From: Kribbella kalugense
Lineage (GTDB): Bacteria > Actinomycetota > Actinomycetes > Propionibacteriales > Kribbellaceae
Direction: 5' to 3'
Assembly: GCF_004365875.1 (NCBI RefSeq)
Contig: NZ_SODF01000001.1
Span: 744,001 to 808,000 of the forward strand
Length of the DNA: 64,000 bases
The notes beneath the pieces are model-generated. The model was not told the DNA's origin. It was given only the letters and a program-made list of their open reading frames with translations, and searched no databases. Below, piece after piece: positions 7,996-17,663 of the stretch. The position numbers and the translations under genes were made by a program. The number at the start of each line of letters is the position of its first letter. Position 1 is the first letter of the stretch.

Positions 7996-9168
7996 TCAGG
8001 CGAACGCTGACTGACCGGTGATCGACCGGCCGACGATGAGGGTGTTCATCTCGCGGGTGCCTTCGTAGGAGTAGATGGCTTCGGCGTCGGCGACGTAGCG
8101 GCCGACGTTGTGTTCGAGCAGGATGCCGTTGCCGCCGAGCAGCTCGCGCGCGTAGCCGACGGTTTCGCGCATCCGCATGGTGCAGAACATCTTCGCGAGT
8201 GACGCGTGCTCGTCGTACGCAGCGCCGGCGTCCTGGAGTTGGGAGAGCCGGGCGCACAGCGTGGCGGACGCGGTGGTGTTGGCGAGCATGCGGACCAGCA
8301 GGTCCTGCACGAGCTGGAACGCCGCGATCGGCTTGCCGAACTGCTCGCGTTGCTGCGCATAAGCGAGGGCGTGCCGGTAGGCGCCGCGTGCACACCCGAC
8401 CGACATCCACGCGACGCCGGCCCGCGTCATCAGCAGCACCTTGGCCGTGTCCCGGAACGAGTTCGCCTCGGCTAGCCGATTCGCTTCGGGGACGCGTACG
8501 TCGTCCAGCGTGATCAGCGCGTTCTGGACCACGCGCAGCGCCATCTTGTCCTCGAGCTTCGCGGTCGTGAACCCTGGTGTGTCCTTCTCGACGACGAAGC
8601 CCTTGACCTGTCCGTCCTCGACGTCGCGGGCCCAGATCACGGTCAGATCGGCGAAGGTCGCGTTCCCGATCCACTTCTTCTGACCGTTCAGCACCCAGGT
8701 GTCGCCCTCGCGCCGGGCGGTCGTCTTGAGACCGCGGGAGGCGCCGGATCCGACGTCGGGTTCGGTCAGCCCGAACGCGCCGATCTTCTCCAGCCGCGCC
8801 ATCGCCGGCAGCCAGCGTTCCTTCTGCTCCTCGGAGCCGCACAGGTAGATCGAGCCCATCGACAGTCCGCTGTGGACGCCGAAGAAGGTCGCGATCGACG
8901 GGTCCGCCGTACTCAGCTCCATCGCGAGCAGGCCGTCGAGCAGGAAGCTACGGCCGGGACAGCCGTAGCCGGTGTACGGCGTACCGACGATGCCCAGGTC
9001 GCGCAGCGCGGGGAGCAGCTCGAACGGGAACGTCGCGCGGGTCCAGTGGTCGTTGATGATCGGGGCGACCTGCTTGTCGCCGAAGTCGCGGACCGCGTGC
9101 AGCAGCGAGCGATCGCTGTCGTCCAGCAGCAGTTCGAGGCCGTAGAAGTCGATCGGGTCGGTGGTCAT
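7996..9168 (-). CDS. Acyl-CoA dehydrogenase, glutaryl-CoA dehydrogenase-like (PHA cluster A)
   Basis: 390 residues with all acyl-CoA dehydrogenase signatures: an N-terminal helical domain, GAFGLTEPDVGSGASRGLKTTA and KKWIGNATFADLTVIWARD in the FAD-binding middle, and REQFGKPIAAFQLVQDLLVRML with ELLGGNGILLEHNVGRYVADAEAIYSYEGT at the C-terminus. Glu369 in YEGT is the catalytic base position of the glutaryl/short-chain group. It removes hydrogens from an acyl-CoA, passing electrons to ETF. It is the last gene of the phaC-phaZ cluster, 13 bp behind phaZ, with a GAGGGGGAAACC ribosome site. In this setting it may feed or drain the acyl-CoA pool for PHA. Confidence 0.9.
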   Translation of the reverse strand: MTTDPIDFYGLELLLDDSDRSLLHAVRDFGDKQVAPIINDHWTRATFPFELLPALRDLGIVGTPYTGYGCPGRSFLLDGLLAMELSTADPSIATFFGVHSGLSMGSIYLCGSEEQKERWLPAMARLEKIGAFGLTEPDVGSGASRGLKTTARREGDTWVLNGQKKWIGNATFADLTVIWARDVEDGQVKGFVVEKDTPGFTTAKLEDKMALRVVQNALITLDDVRVPEANRLAEANSFRDTAKVLLMTRAGVAWMSVGCARGAYRHALAYAQQREQFGKPIAAFQLVQDLLVRMLANTTASATLCARLSQLQDAGAAYDEHASLAKMFCTMRMRETVGYARELLGGNGILLEHNVGRYVADAEAIYSYEGTREMNTLIVGRSITGQSAFA

Positions 9169-9181
9169 GATGGTTTCCCCC

Positions 9182-9967
9182 TCAGCGAGACAGGAAGCGG
9201 GTGATGACAGGCACCAGCGTTGATGCCTCGGTGACTAGCTCGACGTGTCCGCCGTTGTAGATGTGCAGCTCGGCATGCGGGATCAGCCGAGCGAGGATGC
9301 GTCCGTTGATGACCGGGATGATCGGGTCGTCGTCGCCGGTGAGTACGAGCGTCGGCTGCCGGATCAGACTGAGAAACGGCAGGCTGGTCCAGCAGGCACC
9401 GGCGGCCAGTTGGTACAGGTAGCCGCGCAGAGATCCGCCGCTGACCTGGTTCTTGAAGACCGCGAGGATGTCGCCCGCGTGCTTCCGCGCCGTGCCGCCG
9501 TACAAGAGTCCGGCGACGCCGGCGGCGTACCCGGGATCGCGGAAGCGCCGGGGCGTGATCATCCGCAGCAAGGTGGTCGGCTTCCCCGGCACCATCAGTG
9601 CGCCGGTGCCGGTGCTGACCAGGACCAGCCGGCGGACCCGCCGCCGGTGCTGGGCCGCGAGTTGCTGGGCGAGCGCTCCGCCCCACGACAGTCCGAGTAC
9701 GTCGACCTCGTCGTACCCGAGCTGGGTCAGCATCCGGTCGACCATCCACGCCATCCGGGGGATGCCGTCCGGGAACAGACCGCTCGGCGAGCCGCCGACA
9801 CCGGGTACGTCGAACCGGATCACCGTGCAGTCCAGTACGTCGACGGTGGGCTGCAGGACCTCGAAGCCGGCGCCGATACCGCAGCACATCAACAGTGGGG
9901 TCTTATCGGGATCACCAGGTGTCACGTCGTACCGGATCCGGCGGCCGCCGGCGGTCAGGGTCTCCAC
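9182..9967 (-). CDS. phaZ: Intracellular poly(3-hydroxyalkanoate) depolymerase / alpha-beta hydrolase
   Basis: 261 residues resembling Pseudomonas PhaZ throughout: LLMCCGIGAGFEVLQP, FDVPGVGGSP, the lipase box GLSWGG with Ser94, VMPGKP-like ALMVPGKP, TLVLTGDDDPIIP with Asp214, and GGHVEL with His241. This enzyme releases 3-hydroxyacids from medium-chain PHA granules. The start is GTG 9967, one base after the phaC stop (TGAcGTG); the longer in-frame start would overlap phaC by 53 bp. Pairing with phaC in one operon is the classic pha layout. Activity on PHA rather than another ester is inferred from similarity and context. Confidence 0.82.
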   Translation of the reverse strand: METLTAGGRRIRYDVTPGDPDKTPLLMCCGIGAGFEVLQPTVDVLDCTVIRFDVPGVGGSPSGLFPDGIPRMAWMVDRMLTQLGYDEVDVLGLSWGGALAQQLAAQHRRRVRRLVLVSTGTGALMVPGKPTTLLRMITPRRFRDPGYAAGVAGLLYGGTARKHAGDILAVFKNQVSGGSLRGYLYQLAAGACWTSLPFLSLIRQPTLVLTGDDDPIIPVINGRILARLIPHAELHIYNGGHVELVTEASTLVPVITRFLSR

Positions 9968-9968
9968 G

Positions 9969-11648
9969 TCAGGACTCCCGCACGTAGGTGCCAGGGGCTT
10001 CGTCGAGTGGCTCCAGTCCACCACCGCCGAGGCGCTTCGGCGCCGCCTTCAGCCGGCCGCTGCGCTGACCGAGCCAGGCGATGTAGTCCGGCCACCACGA
10101 CCCCTGCTCGGTGGTTGCCGTGCGCAACCACTCGTCGGGATCGGCGGGCGTGCCGTCGTTGACCTGGAACGTCGCCTTCGGGTTCGTCGGCGGGTTGACC
10201 ATCGAGGCGATATGACCGGCCGTGGACAGCACGAACCGGGTCTCGCCACCGAGCAGCTGCGTACTGCGGTAGCACGACTGCCACGGGCAGATGTGGTCGG
10301 CGATCCCTGCGATCACGTACGACGGTGTGGTGACCTTCCCGAGGTCAACGGGCGAACCGAGCATCGTCGCCGCGCCGGGATGAGTCAGCGCGTTACTCAT
10401 CGCCAGCTCGACGAACCCGCGGTGCAGCGCGGCGGTCATCCGGGTCGTGTCAGCGTTCCAGAACAGTACGTCGAACGCGGCCGGCGTCCGGCCCTGCAAG
10501 TAGTTGTTGACCCAGTAGCTCCAGATCAGATCGGTCGGACGCAGCCAGGCGAACACCTCGGCCAGCGCCCGTCCGTCCAAGTAGCCTCTCGATGCCGACG
10601 ACGCGATCGCGGCCGCGGCCATCCGCTCGTCCATGACGGCCGACGCGAATCCGGCCCGGCTCTGGTCGAGCACCGCGACTGCGAGCGTGAAGCTGGCGAC
10701 CCGGTCGAGCTGGCCCTGATCCGCCAGGTGTCCCATCAGCATGGAGGCCAGGATCCCGCCGGAACAGGTCGCGAACAGATGGGTGCTGTCGGTCCGGCAG
10801 ATCCGTTGTACGGCGTCCATCGCGTCCAGGATCGCCTGCCCGTAGGTGTCGAGGTCCCAGTCGCGGTGCCGGGCATCTGGGTTCCGCCACGAGATCGTGA
10901 ACACCTGCTGACCCTGTCCGACGTAGTACTCGACCATGCTCCGACCCGGTGCGAGGTCCACGACGTAGTACTTGTTGATCACCGGCGGGACGATCAGCAA
11001 CGGGATGGTGCGGACCTTCTCGGTCTGCGGGGTGTATTGGATCAGCTCCAGGACTTCGTTGCGGAAGACAACCGATCCGGGGGTAACGGCGACGGTCTCG
11101 CCGACCTCGAACGCGGTCGGCTCGATCATGCTCGGCACCCGTGGCGCGGTCGCCAGATCACGGACCAGGTTGCGGGCGCCGACCAGCGAACTGAGGCCGG
11201 CCGTGTCGATCAAAGCCTTCCAGGCCATCGGGTTGAGCGCCGGGTTGTTGCTCGGGGCAAGCGCCTCGACGAGGTTGTCGACGACGAAGGTCATCCGCTG
11301 CCGGTCCCGCCAGTCCAGCTCTGCGTCCCCGGGCAGGGCGCTCGCGGTGTCGGCCGCGGCCAGGTAGGCCTGAACGATCCGGCGCAGGAACGGGTTCTGG
11401 GTCCACGCCGGATCGGTGAACCGACGGTCGCGGCGGGACGGCGTACGGTCGGACTGGCCGATCGCGATCCGGCCCAGTTCTGCGGCCAGATCGGCGGCCC
11501 GGTGTGCGGCGGTCCGCGGCCGGGCGGCCAGTCCGGTCGCCATCCGGGCCCAGGCCGCGTTCGGCGTGAACCGGCGCAGCGGTCCGGCTGCGGCGCTGGT
11601 CAGCAGCAGGTCGAGCGGGGCGGCGAGTTCGTCGGCGGGCGTGCTCAT
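9969..11648 (-). CDS. phaC: Poly(3-hydroxyalkanoate) synthase, cluster A
   Basis: 559 residues, the length of class II (medium-chain) PHA synthases. Conserved blocks include [50 protein letters not shown] and [10 protein letters not shown]. The catalytic triad is visible: Cys295 in the box FATCSGG, Asp451 in IADHICPW and His479 in [10 protein letters not shown]. The box normally reads G-x-C-x-G; here the first Gly is Ala. It polymerises (R)-3-hydroxyacyl-CoA on the granule surface. ATG 11648 overlaps the stop of the acyl-CoA ligase by 4 bp, and phaZ follows after 1 bp, so the three are coupled. Confidence 0.9.
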   Translation of the reverse strand: MSTPADELAAPLDLLLTSAAAGPLRRFTPNAAWARMATGLAARPRTAAHRAADLAAELGRIAIGQSDRTPSRRDRRFTDPAWTQNPFLRRIVQAYLAAADTASALPGDAELDWRDRQRMTFVVDNLVEALAPSNNPALNPMAWKALIDTAGLSSLVGARNLVRDLATAPRVPSMIEPTAFEVGETVAVTPGSVVFRNEVLELIQYTPQTEKVRTIPLLIVPPVINKYYVVDLAPGRSMVEYYVGQGQQVFTISWRNPDARHRDWDLDTYGQAILDAMDAVQRICRTDSTHLFATCSGGILASMLMGHLADQGQLDRVASFTLAVAVLDQSRAGFASAVMDERMAAAAIASSASRGYLDGRALAEVFAWLRPTDLIWSYWVNNYLQGRTPAAFDVLFWNADTTRMTAALHRGFVELAMSNALTHPGAATMLGSPVDLGKVTTPSYVIAGIADHICPWQSCYRSTQLLGGETRFVLSTAGHIASMVNPPTNPKATFQVNDGTPADPDEWLRTATTEQGSWWPDYIAWLGQRSGRLKAAPKRLGGGGLEPLDEAPGTYVRES

Positions 11649-13150
11649 GACAGGACTCCTTCGGGTACGACGACGTCGCGGCGCTGGATCTTGCCGGTCG
11701 GGCCCTTCGGCAGACCGTCGACGATCCACACCGCCCGCGGGTACTTGTAGGCGGCGATCCGGCTCTTCACGAATTCGCGCAGTTCCTCCGGTGTTGCCGT
11801 CTCGCCGTCCTTGAGCGCGATGGCGGCGCCGATCTCCTCGCCCAGCGACGGATGCGGGATGCCGACCACGGCCGCCTCGGCGACGGCCGGGTGCTCGTAC
11901 AGCACCTCTTCCACCTCGCGCGGGTAGACGTTGTAGCCGCCGCGGATCAGCAGGTCCTTCTTCCGGTCGACGATGAAGAAGTAGCCGTCCTCGTCCTGCC
12001 GGGCCAGGTCACCGGTGCTCAGCCAGCCTTCCGCGTCGACGGCGGCGGTGGTGTCCGCGGGCTTGTTCCAGTAGGACTTCATCACGTTGTGCCCGCCGAT
12101 CTGGATCTCGCCGATCTCACCAGCCTGCACCGGGTTGTGCGCTTCGTCGACGACCCGCATCCGCACACCTTCGATCGGCGTGCCGATCGAGCCTGGTTTG
12201 CGGACCGCGTCCGGGTGGTTGAACGACGCGACCGGCGAGGTCTCGGACAGTCCGTAGCCCTCCAGGATGATGGCGCCGAATGCCTCCTCGAACCCGCGCA
12301 GGACCTCGACCGGGAGGGCAGCCCCACCGGACACACAGGTGCGCAGCGTGCTGACGTCGTACTTGTCCCGATCCGGTAGGCCGAGCATCGCGGAGTACAT
12401 CGTCGGCACGCCCTCGAAGACTGTGACCTTGTCGCGCTGGATCACCTCGAGAGCCTTGGCGGGGGAGAAGCGGGGGATCATTGTCAGCGTCGCGCCGTTG
12501 GCGATCGCGGTGTTCAGGCCGCAGGTCAGTCCGAACACATGGAACAGCGGCAGGCAGCCCATCACCACGTCGTCCGGTCCGATCTTGAACAGCGTCCGCG
12601 CGCTGACGGCCTGGTTGGTGTTCAGGCCGGCGTGGGTCAGTTCGGCGCCCTTCGGCCGGCCGGTGGTTCCCGACGTGTACAGGATCACCGCGGTGTCTTC
12701 GCCGTCCCGGCTGGCCGGGTCTGTCGCCGGTTCACGGGTGCCGACGAGTGCGCGGAACTCTTGCGGCGCGACCGTCACCAAGTCGGTCCCGGCGGCCTTG
12801 GCTCCGGCTTCGGCCTCGGCTGCGATCTCGTGCCAGCCGAACAACACGCGTGCGCCGGAGTCGTCCAGGTAGTACTCGACCTCGCGCCGCTTGAGCAGCG
12901 GGTTCATCGGTACGGCGATCCCGCCGGCCCGCAGTACGCCGTAGAAGACGATCGCGAACTCGGGGACGTTCGGCAGCATCAGACCGACGCGGTCGCCGGG
13001 CTGTACGCCGTACTCCCGGAGCAGGGTCACCACGCGGGAGGCGGCGTCGTCGAGGTCGTTGTAGCGGAGGACATCGTCGTCCAGCCGGATGGCGGGGTGG
13101 TCCGGGTACATGGCGGCGGACTCGGAAAGGTTGAGGCTGAGGTTTGTCAT
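11645..13150 (-). CDS. Long/medium-chain acyl-CoA ligase (AMP-forming), cluster A
   Basis: 501 residues of the ANL adenylating superfamily. The phosphate-binding loop [11 protein letters not shown] lies at residues 158-168, followed by [12 protein letters not shown], the hinge [37 protein letters not shown], and the C-terminal [10 protein letters not shown] with catalytic Lys487. It activates a fatty or 3-hydroxy acid to its CoA thioester. As first gene of the minus-strand operon leading into phaC and phaZ it could recycle acids released by PhaZ or supply monomer. Substrate length cannot be read from sequence. A PucR regulator lies divergently upstream across 136 bp. Confidence 0.9.
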   Translation of the reverse strand: MTNLSLNLSESAAMYPDHPAIRLDDDVLRYNDLDDAASRVVTLLREYGVQPGDRVGLMLPNVPEFAIVFYGVLRAGGIAVPMNPLLKRREVEYYLDDSGARVLFGWHEIAAEAEAGAKAAGTDLVTVAPQEFRALVGTREPATDPASRDGEDTAVILYTSGTTGRPKGAELTHAGLNTNQAVSARTLFKIGPDDVVMGCLPLFHVFGLTCGLNTAIANGATLTMIPRFSPAKALEVIQRDKVTVFEGVPTMYSAMLGLPDRDKYDVSTLRTCVSGGAALPVEVLRGFEEAFGAIILEGYGLSETSPVASFNHPDAVRKPGSIGTPIEGVRMRVVDEAHNPVQAGEIGEIQIGGHNVMKSYWNKPADTTAAVDAEGWLSTGDLARQDEDGYFFIVDRKKDLLIRGGYNVYPREVEEVLYEHPAVAEAAVVGIPHPSLGEEIGAAIALKDGETATPEELREFVKSRIAAYKYPRAVWIVDGLPKGPTGKIQRRDVVVPEGVLS

Positions 13151-13274
13151 CGCTGGCTCCGGTGGTGTGGCTCGGTTCGTGCTTCAACCATCGGGCCGGA
13201 GACGGGCGGAAGCGATGGGGCGGCGGCCAACGTGACGGGCCTGCGAATGTCGCCGCGAACAACGGGGTCGGGCC

Positions 13275-13287
13275 TATGCTCCAAAGA
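13275..13287 (+). promoter_or_regulatory. Leaderless promoter -10 box for the PucR regulator
   Basis: TATGCT at 13275-13280 matches TANNNT and ends 6 nt before ATG 13287, with no Shine-Dalgarno. It lies in the 136-bp divergent region shared with the acyl-CoA ligase operon. Confidence 0.5.
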
Positions 13288-14462
13288 TGAGCACGGACGC
13301 CGACCGGAAGATCGAGGAGCTGATCGACCGGTTGCGGACCCGGTCCGGCGAGTTGACCGACGCGATGACGGCGCGGATCCAGACCGAGATCGAGTTCTAC
13401 CGGACCGGTGGACTGGTGCCGCGGGAGGCGTTGCGGGCGTCGTGCGGGGCGAACGTCGAGTTCATGCTCGAGTCGCTGGTGGGCGACGGCTCCGACCCGG
13501 TGTCGGCACGCGAGACCGGTCGTCTGCGGGCCGAGCAGGGTGCGCCGCTGGCGGACGTGATGGCGGCGTACCGAGTCGGGACGCGGTACCTGTGGGACGC
13601 CGTACTCGAGGAGGCGGCGTCGGCCGGGATCACCGATCAGGTCCTGGTGATCCTGTCGAGCCGGTTGTGGCAGATGCAGTCGTCGTACACCGACGCGATG
13701 ACCGGTGCGTACCGCGACGTGCAGTCGCGACGGCTGCTCGACCAGGATCAGCAGCGCTCGGCCCTGGTCGAGGCGCTGCTCGAAGGTCGGATGCCTGGTG
13801 GCGGCACGGTCTGGGAGGCCGCCGAGTTGCTCCGGCTGCCGTACAAGGGACCGTTCGTGGTCGTCGCGGCCGCGGTGCCCGAGGTCGGTCGTCAGGCGCT
13901 GCCCGGAGCAGAGGAACGGCTGCGGTCCGTCGGTCTGCCCTCGGCCTGGCGACTGCTGCCCGAGCTACAGATCGGAGTGGTGGCTGTGGCGGCCGGGCGT
14001 CTCTCGGTACTTGTTGATCTGCTGAGTCGGTCCGCGACGGGGTGCGTCGGCGTCAGTCCGCCGTACGACGACCTGGACGGGACCGGCCAGGCCGTTCGGT
14101 TCGCCCGGGTCGCGCTGGCGGGGTCGACGAAGGATTCGGCGGTGACGTTGTTCGAGGAGTCTCCGCTGACGATGGCGGCTGTCGCGGCACCGGACGTGAT
14201 GCAGTACTTCGTCCGCAAGGTGCTCGGCGGACTCGACGAGCTCGCGCCCGACGATCGCGAGGTGTTGCTCGACACGTTGGCGGCCTGGTCGACGCACAAC
14301 GGCTCGGCCACGGAGACCGGCGAGTACCTGTACTGCCATCCGAACACCGTCCGCCACCGCCTGCACCGCATCGAAGAGCGCACCGGCCGGTCGCTGAACG
14401 ATCCTCGCTCGGTGGCCGAACTCCTGCTGGCGCTCGAGGCCGCCCGGACGGTCGGGGCTTAG
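13287..14462 (+). CDS. PucR/CdaR-family transcriptional regulator
   Basis: 391 residues. The C-terminus has the PucR-type helix-turn-helix (EYLYCHPNTVRHRLHRIEERTGRSLNDPRS, about residues 345-375), and the N-terminal two thirds is the helical sensor seen in this family (about residues 20-165, including APLADVMAAYRVGTRYLW) followed by a GGDEF-like non-catalytic core. It is divergent from the PHA cluster A operon, so it is the natural candidate to control it, probably in response to an acyl-CoA or acid. That link is by position only. Confidence 0.85.
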   Translation: MSTDADRKIEELIDRLRTRSGELTDAMTARIQTEIEFYRTGGLVPREALRASCGANVEFMLESLVGDGSDPVSARETGRLRAEQGAPLADVMAAYRVGTRYLWDAVLEEAASAGITDQVLVILSSRLWQMQSSYTDAMTGAYRDVQSRRLLDQDQQRSALVEALLEGRMPGGGTVWEAAELLRLPYKGPFVVVAAAVPEVGRQALPGAEERLRSVGLPSAWRLLPELQIGVVAVAAGRLSVLVDLLSRSATGCVGVSPPYDDLDGTGQAVRFARVALAGSTKDSAVTLFEESPLTMAAVAAPDVMQYFVRKVLGGLDELAPDDREVLLDTLAAWSTHNGSATETGEYLYCHPNTVRHRLHRIEERTGRSLNDPRSVAELLLALEAARTVGA

Positions 14463-14471
14463 GGTGAGGGG

Positions 14472-14648
14472 ATGGAGAGCGATCCGGAGGAAGTGGCAGC
14501 CGTCGCGTCGCACGAGCTGCACGCGGCAGAGTCGAGCGAGCCGGCCGAGGACGAGGACGACCCGGACTACGACCCGACCGCGACGAGGGACCTCGAGTCG
14601 GACCTCGAGAACCTGAAGGGCGCGGCCGAGGAACTCGAGGACGACTGA
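14472..14648 (+). CDS. Small acidic protein of unknown function
   Basis: 58 residues starting MESDPEEVAAVASHELHA, with roughly one third Asp or Glu and a helical C-terminus (DLESDLENLKGAAEELEDD). It follows the PucR gene by 9 bp with GAGGGG about 1-6 nt upstream of the ATG and ends 3 bp before the convergent DUF4139 gene. Codon use is as GC3-rich as its neighbours. I do not recognise a family; similar tiny acidic ORFs are common in Actinobacteria. Confidence 0.5.
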   Translation: MESDPEEVAAVASHELHAAESSEPAEDEDDPDYDPTATRDLESDLENLKGAAEELEDD

Positions 14649-14651
14649 GTT

Positions 14652-16214
14652 CTACTCACGCCAGCCGGTGAGGTCGACGGACTTCCCGGTGTCGACGCGG
14701 AACGCGAGTTTGAGCGTCGTCTCCTTGCCGGCGGCGAGGTCGAGCTTCCAGGTGATGACGCCGAGGTCGGTGGTCTCGGCGGGCTCCGGTTCGGCGGTGA
14801 GCGGCTTCACGGTGATCTCGTGATCGCGCGCTACCGGCAGCTGATCGAGAACGGTGATCCGGGCGTCGCGAGGCGTGTGGTTCTCGATCTTGGTCTCATA
14901 CTCGACCTGGCGCCGGCGCGTTGATCCCAGAGTCGCCTTGCTCGCCTCCCGGCGTACCAGCTTGCGCTCGACGCGGATCCGGTCGTCCAGCCCGAGTGCG
15001 AGCTCGACGTCCTCACCAGGTGCCCATAGCGGCAGTGCGGCCGAGCCGACGAAGTCCGCGTCGTGGAAGACGGAGGCCTTCCCGGTGGGCAGCGTGTGCG
15101 CGGACGAGTTCACGACGGTGGCCCGCAGGTGTACGTCGGTCGAGCGGACCGGCGCCGTGACGTAGTCCAGCTTGGCGTCGAGGTCGATCGCGGCGATCGT
15201 CGCGCGGTGCGTCGCCCCGTCCGCGGGTACGGCGACCCGCCGCGGCGGGGTGTAGCTCGCAGCGGTCACGCCCTGCTCGACGGTCGCCTGTTGCTGCCCG
15301 AAGGCGGACTGCTCCTCGATGGCGGCCGACAGGAGCCGGTCCCGGCGGCCGGCGCCTCTGGCTTCCATGCCTGGTGCGGCAGCCGCCAACGGCACTGGGT
15401 GGGCGAAGCGGTCGAGGTACCACGGGTCGAGCTCGGGGACCTTCGCGTTCACGGTCGGCCGGGCTGTCGACAAGGTGAGGTCGCACTCCGGCCAGTCCTC
15501 GCCGGTTCGCTGGGTGATCAGGCCGTACCAGTTCAGCGTGAGCCGGTCGCCGGTCAGGCGAACGTCGTACGAGCTGCTCCAGCCGGCGGCGGGAACGACG
15601 TACGAGAGCTCGACCTCCACCTCGGCCTCGGCGGCCAGCTCCAACGCGATCGCCGCGGAACGCCGGTCGGGCTTGACCTGCTGGTAGATCTCGGCCAGCC
15701 GACGATCCACGGCGGCGAGACGCTTCTCGGCCTCGCGCCGCTGCGCTGCGAGCCCTCTCCGAGTCGCCCGTACGGCGGCCATCCGGTCCGTGAGCGACTC
15801 GGTGAATCCGGTCAGCTCGGCGCCCGGCTCGCCGGAAGCCAGCGTGCGCGCGAAGCTGTTGCCGGCCCGTCGAGCCAACTGCGCCAGGAATGTATCGAGC
15901 TGCTCCTGTACGTCGTCAGCATCGGTCAGCTCCGCGACGAGCTCCTGCACCTCGAGGCGTTCCCGCTCCACCTCGGCCACAGCCTCTTCCGGCGACTGCG
16001 CATTGTGCTGCATCGCCACGTCCACCCCGAGCACGGTCGCCGGCCCGCGACCGGCCACCCGGACCGAGTCGTCTTCCAGGGCGAGCGGCAGCGGCTCGAC
16101 GTACACGGTCTGATCGCCGGCCGGCACGATGATGCGCCCGCGCCTGGTCACCCGCGCGCGATCCGGGTAAACGGTCACGGCGACGATCGGCGCATCCACC
16201 ACGAGTCGGCTCAT
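14652..16214 (-). CDS. DUF4139/DUF4140 (mucoidy inhibitor MuiA-like) protein
   Basis: 520 residues with an N-terminal DUF4140 segment (VDAPIVAVTVYPDRARVTRRG onward, about residues 5-100), a charged coiled coil (about 80-180, EEAVAEVERERLEVQELVAEL and RREAEKRLAAVDRRLAEIYQ), and a C-terminal DUF4139 beta domain (about 190-515) with LSYVVPAAGWSSSYDVRL and WLDLAAGKETTLKLAF-type ends. The family is widespread with no proven biochemical role. No signal peptide. ATG 16214 lies 8 nt after a GATACT -10 box, so the gene looks leaderless; an upstream in-frame extension to 16757 is antisense to the next gene and is rejected. Confidence 0.82.
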   Translation of the reverse strand: MSRLVVDAPIVAVTVYPDRARVTRRGRIIVPAGDQTVYVEPLPLALEDDSVRVAGRGPATVLGVDVAMQHNAQSPEEAVAEVERERLEVQELVAELTDADDVQEQLDTFLAQLARRAGNSFARTLASGEPGAELTGFTESLTDRMAAVRATRRGLAAQRREAEKRLAAVDRRLAEIYQQVKPDRRSAAIALELAAEAEVEVELSYVVPAAGWSSSYDVRLTGDRLTLNWYGLITQRTGEDWPECDLTLSTARPTVNAKVPELDPWYLDRFAHPVPLAAAAPGMEARGAGRRDRLLSAAIEEQSAFGQQQATVEQGVTAASYTPPRRVAVPADGATHRATIAAIDLDAKLDYVTAPVRSTDVHLRATVVNSSAHTLPTGKASVFHDADFVGSAALPLWAPGEDVELALGLDDRIRVERKLVRREASKATLGSTRRRQVEYETKIENHTPRDARITVLDQLPVARDHEITVKPLTAEPEPAETTDLGVITWKLDLAAGKETTLKLAFRVDTGKSVDLTGWRE

Positions 16215-16228
16215 GCGACGACAGTATC
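16215..16228 (-). promoter_or_regulatory. Leaderless promoter -10 box for the DUF4139 gene
   Basis: On the minus strand GATACT (complement of 16223-16228) is followed by 8 nt and ATG 16214, with no ribosome site between. Confidence 0.4.
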
Positions 16229-16277
16229 CGTCGGCCGTTCCACGACGTAGTCTGCGAATGGCGGCAAGGAGACTGCG

Positions 16278-16778
16278 ATGAACCAAGGTTTGCTGAACTC
16301 GTTGACCGATACCGAACGTCTGCTGGTTGCGGAGACCGAGCGGGACGCGCTGAAAGGCCTGGACGAAGACGGGCTGCTGGATCTGCACCAGCGGATTCGG
16401 CGCGCGCGGACGAAGTACGTGAAGAACTACCGGCGCGCGGCGAGCGCGGCGGTGCCGGGCGTGGGCGGCCGGGGCATGTCCTATCCCCGCAACCAGCGCG
16501 ATCGCGACAAGGCAGAGCTGTTCGAGTCGGTGCTGGCAAAGGTCAGTCGCGAGGTTGCGGTGGCGGCCAACCGCGCGTCGATGGAGCTGCGCACCGAGCG
16601 GATCGAAGCGGCGCGGGCAGCGAAGTCCGCCGCGCCGGCGGCACCTGCGGCCGACCAGCCGAAGAGCGGGACGATCACCAGGCCGCGGGCGACGAAGAAG
16701 ACCACCGGCGGAGTGAAGAAGGATGCGTCGACGCGGGCCATGGGCGCCCGCCGGCAAGCGAAGCGCGACGCTCGCTGA
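16278..16778 (+). CDS. Conserved actinobacterial protein, Lys/Ala-rich tail
   Basis: 166 residues. The first half is helical (LTDTERLLVAETERDALKGLDEDGLLDLHQRIRRARTKYVKNYRRAAS), the central part reads SYPRNQRDRDKAELFESVLAKVSREVAVAA, and the last 50 residues are Ala/Pro/Lys-rich with basic clusters (RATKKTTGGVKKDASTRAMGARRQAKRDAR) like a histone-type nucleic acid binding tail. An AAGGAGA-like site precedes ATG 16278. I know no function for this family; nucleoid or RNA binding is only suggested by the basic tail. Confidence 0.65.
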   Translation: MNQGLLNSLTDTERLLVAETERDALKGLDEDGLLDLHQRIRRARTKYVKNYRRAASAAVPGVGGRGMSYPRNQRDRDKAELFESVLAKVSREVAVAANRASMELRTERIEAARAAKSAAPAAPAADQPKSGTITRPRATKKTTGGVKKDASTRAMGARRQAKRDAR

Positions 16779-16811
16779 CCCAAAACCTCACCCGATTCGG
16801 GGGATCACATC

Positions 16812-17663
16812 ATGCGCTCAGTTGGGTCTGCTGGTGCGGTGCGCCGAGGGAGACTCGCGAAGACACTGGTGATCGGCGCGGCGCTGGTCACGGTCGGCCT
16901 CGGGTACGGCGTCCTGATGCCCGGCGGCGCGTCGGGCGCGGACGGGCCGCAGTCGGATCAGATCGAGGCCGGCCGGCGGCTGTTCGCGGTCGGCTGCTCG
17001 AGCTGCCACGGCCTGCACGCCCAGGGCGGCACCAACGGCGCGGGCCGGATCGCCGGGCCTTCGCTGATCGGCGTCGGCGCGGCCGCGGTCGATTTCCAGG
17101 TCAGCACCGGACGGATGCCGGCCACCCAGACCAATGCCCAGGTGCCGGCGAAGACCCCGGTCTACACCGCGGAGGAGACCGCGGCGCTGGCGGCGTACAT
17201 CGCGTCGCTGGCTCCCGGACCCGCGATCCCGGCGTCCGAGTCGTACGACGTCAGCAAGGTGACGCAGCCCGAGATCGCCCGTGGCGGTGAATTGTTCCGG
17301 ACCAATTGCACGGCCTGCCACAACTTCGCCGGCCGCGGCGGCGCGCTCCCGAACGGTCGCTACGCGCCGTCCCTGATGAGTACGACGCCGCGGAACATGT
17401 ACCAGGCGATGCTCACCGGCCCGCAGGAGATGCCGGTCTTCTCCGACCACGTCCTGCTCCCCGACGACAAGCGCGCGATCATCGCTTACATCGTTGCCCT
17501 GCAGAACCAGGACGACCCGGGCGGGTTCGGACTCGGGCGGCTCGGACCGGTCTCCGAGGGCCTGTGGGGCTGGCTCGTCGGTATCGGCCTGCTCGTCGTG
17601 GTCGCCGTCTGGATCGGGGCCAAGGTGCCCCGGATCCACCGCCGCAGTAACAAATCCGAGTAA
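16812..17663 (+). CDS. qcrC: Diheme cytochrome c, QcrC-like
   Basis: 283 residues with an N-terminal membrane anchor (AKTLVIGAALVTVGLGYGVLM), two class I cytochrome c modules with heme sites C62-SS-C65-H66 and C166-TA-C169-H170, and a C-terminal anchor (GLWGWLVGIGLLVVVAVWIGA). This is the form of QcrC, the cytochrome cc subunit of the actinobacterial bc1-aa3 supercomplex, which replaces soluble cytochrome c in carrying electrons from QcrAB to CtaC. MPVFSDHVLLPDDKRAIIAYI is the typical Met-ligand region. No qcrA, qcrB or cta gene is nearby, so it is an isolated copy, perhaps a paralogue. Confidence 0.85.
   Translation: MRSVGSAGAVRRGRLAKTLVIGAALVTVGLGYGVLMPGGASGADGPQSDQIEAGRRLFAVGCSSCHGLHAQGGTNGAGRIAGPSLIGVGAAAVDFQVSTGRMPATQTNAQVPAKTPVYTAEETAALAAYIASLAPGPAIPASESYDVSKVTQPEIARGGELFRTNCTACHNFAGRGGALPNGRYAPSLMSTTPRNMYQAMLTGPQEMPVFSDHVLLPDDKRAIIAYIVALQNQDDPGGFGLGRLGPVSEGLWGWLVGIGLLVVVAVWIGAKVPRIHRRSNKSE

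Noticed and set aside
7268..8842. 524-residue minus-strand ORF over the DUF2505 and acyl-CoA dehydrogenase genes
   Set aside because: Composition (Arg, Pro, Gly) is that of an out-of-frame shadow of the dehydrogenase.
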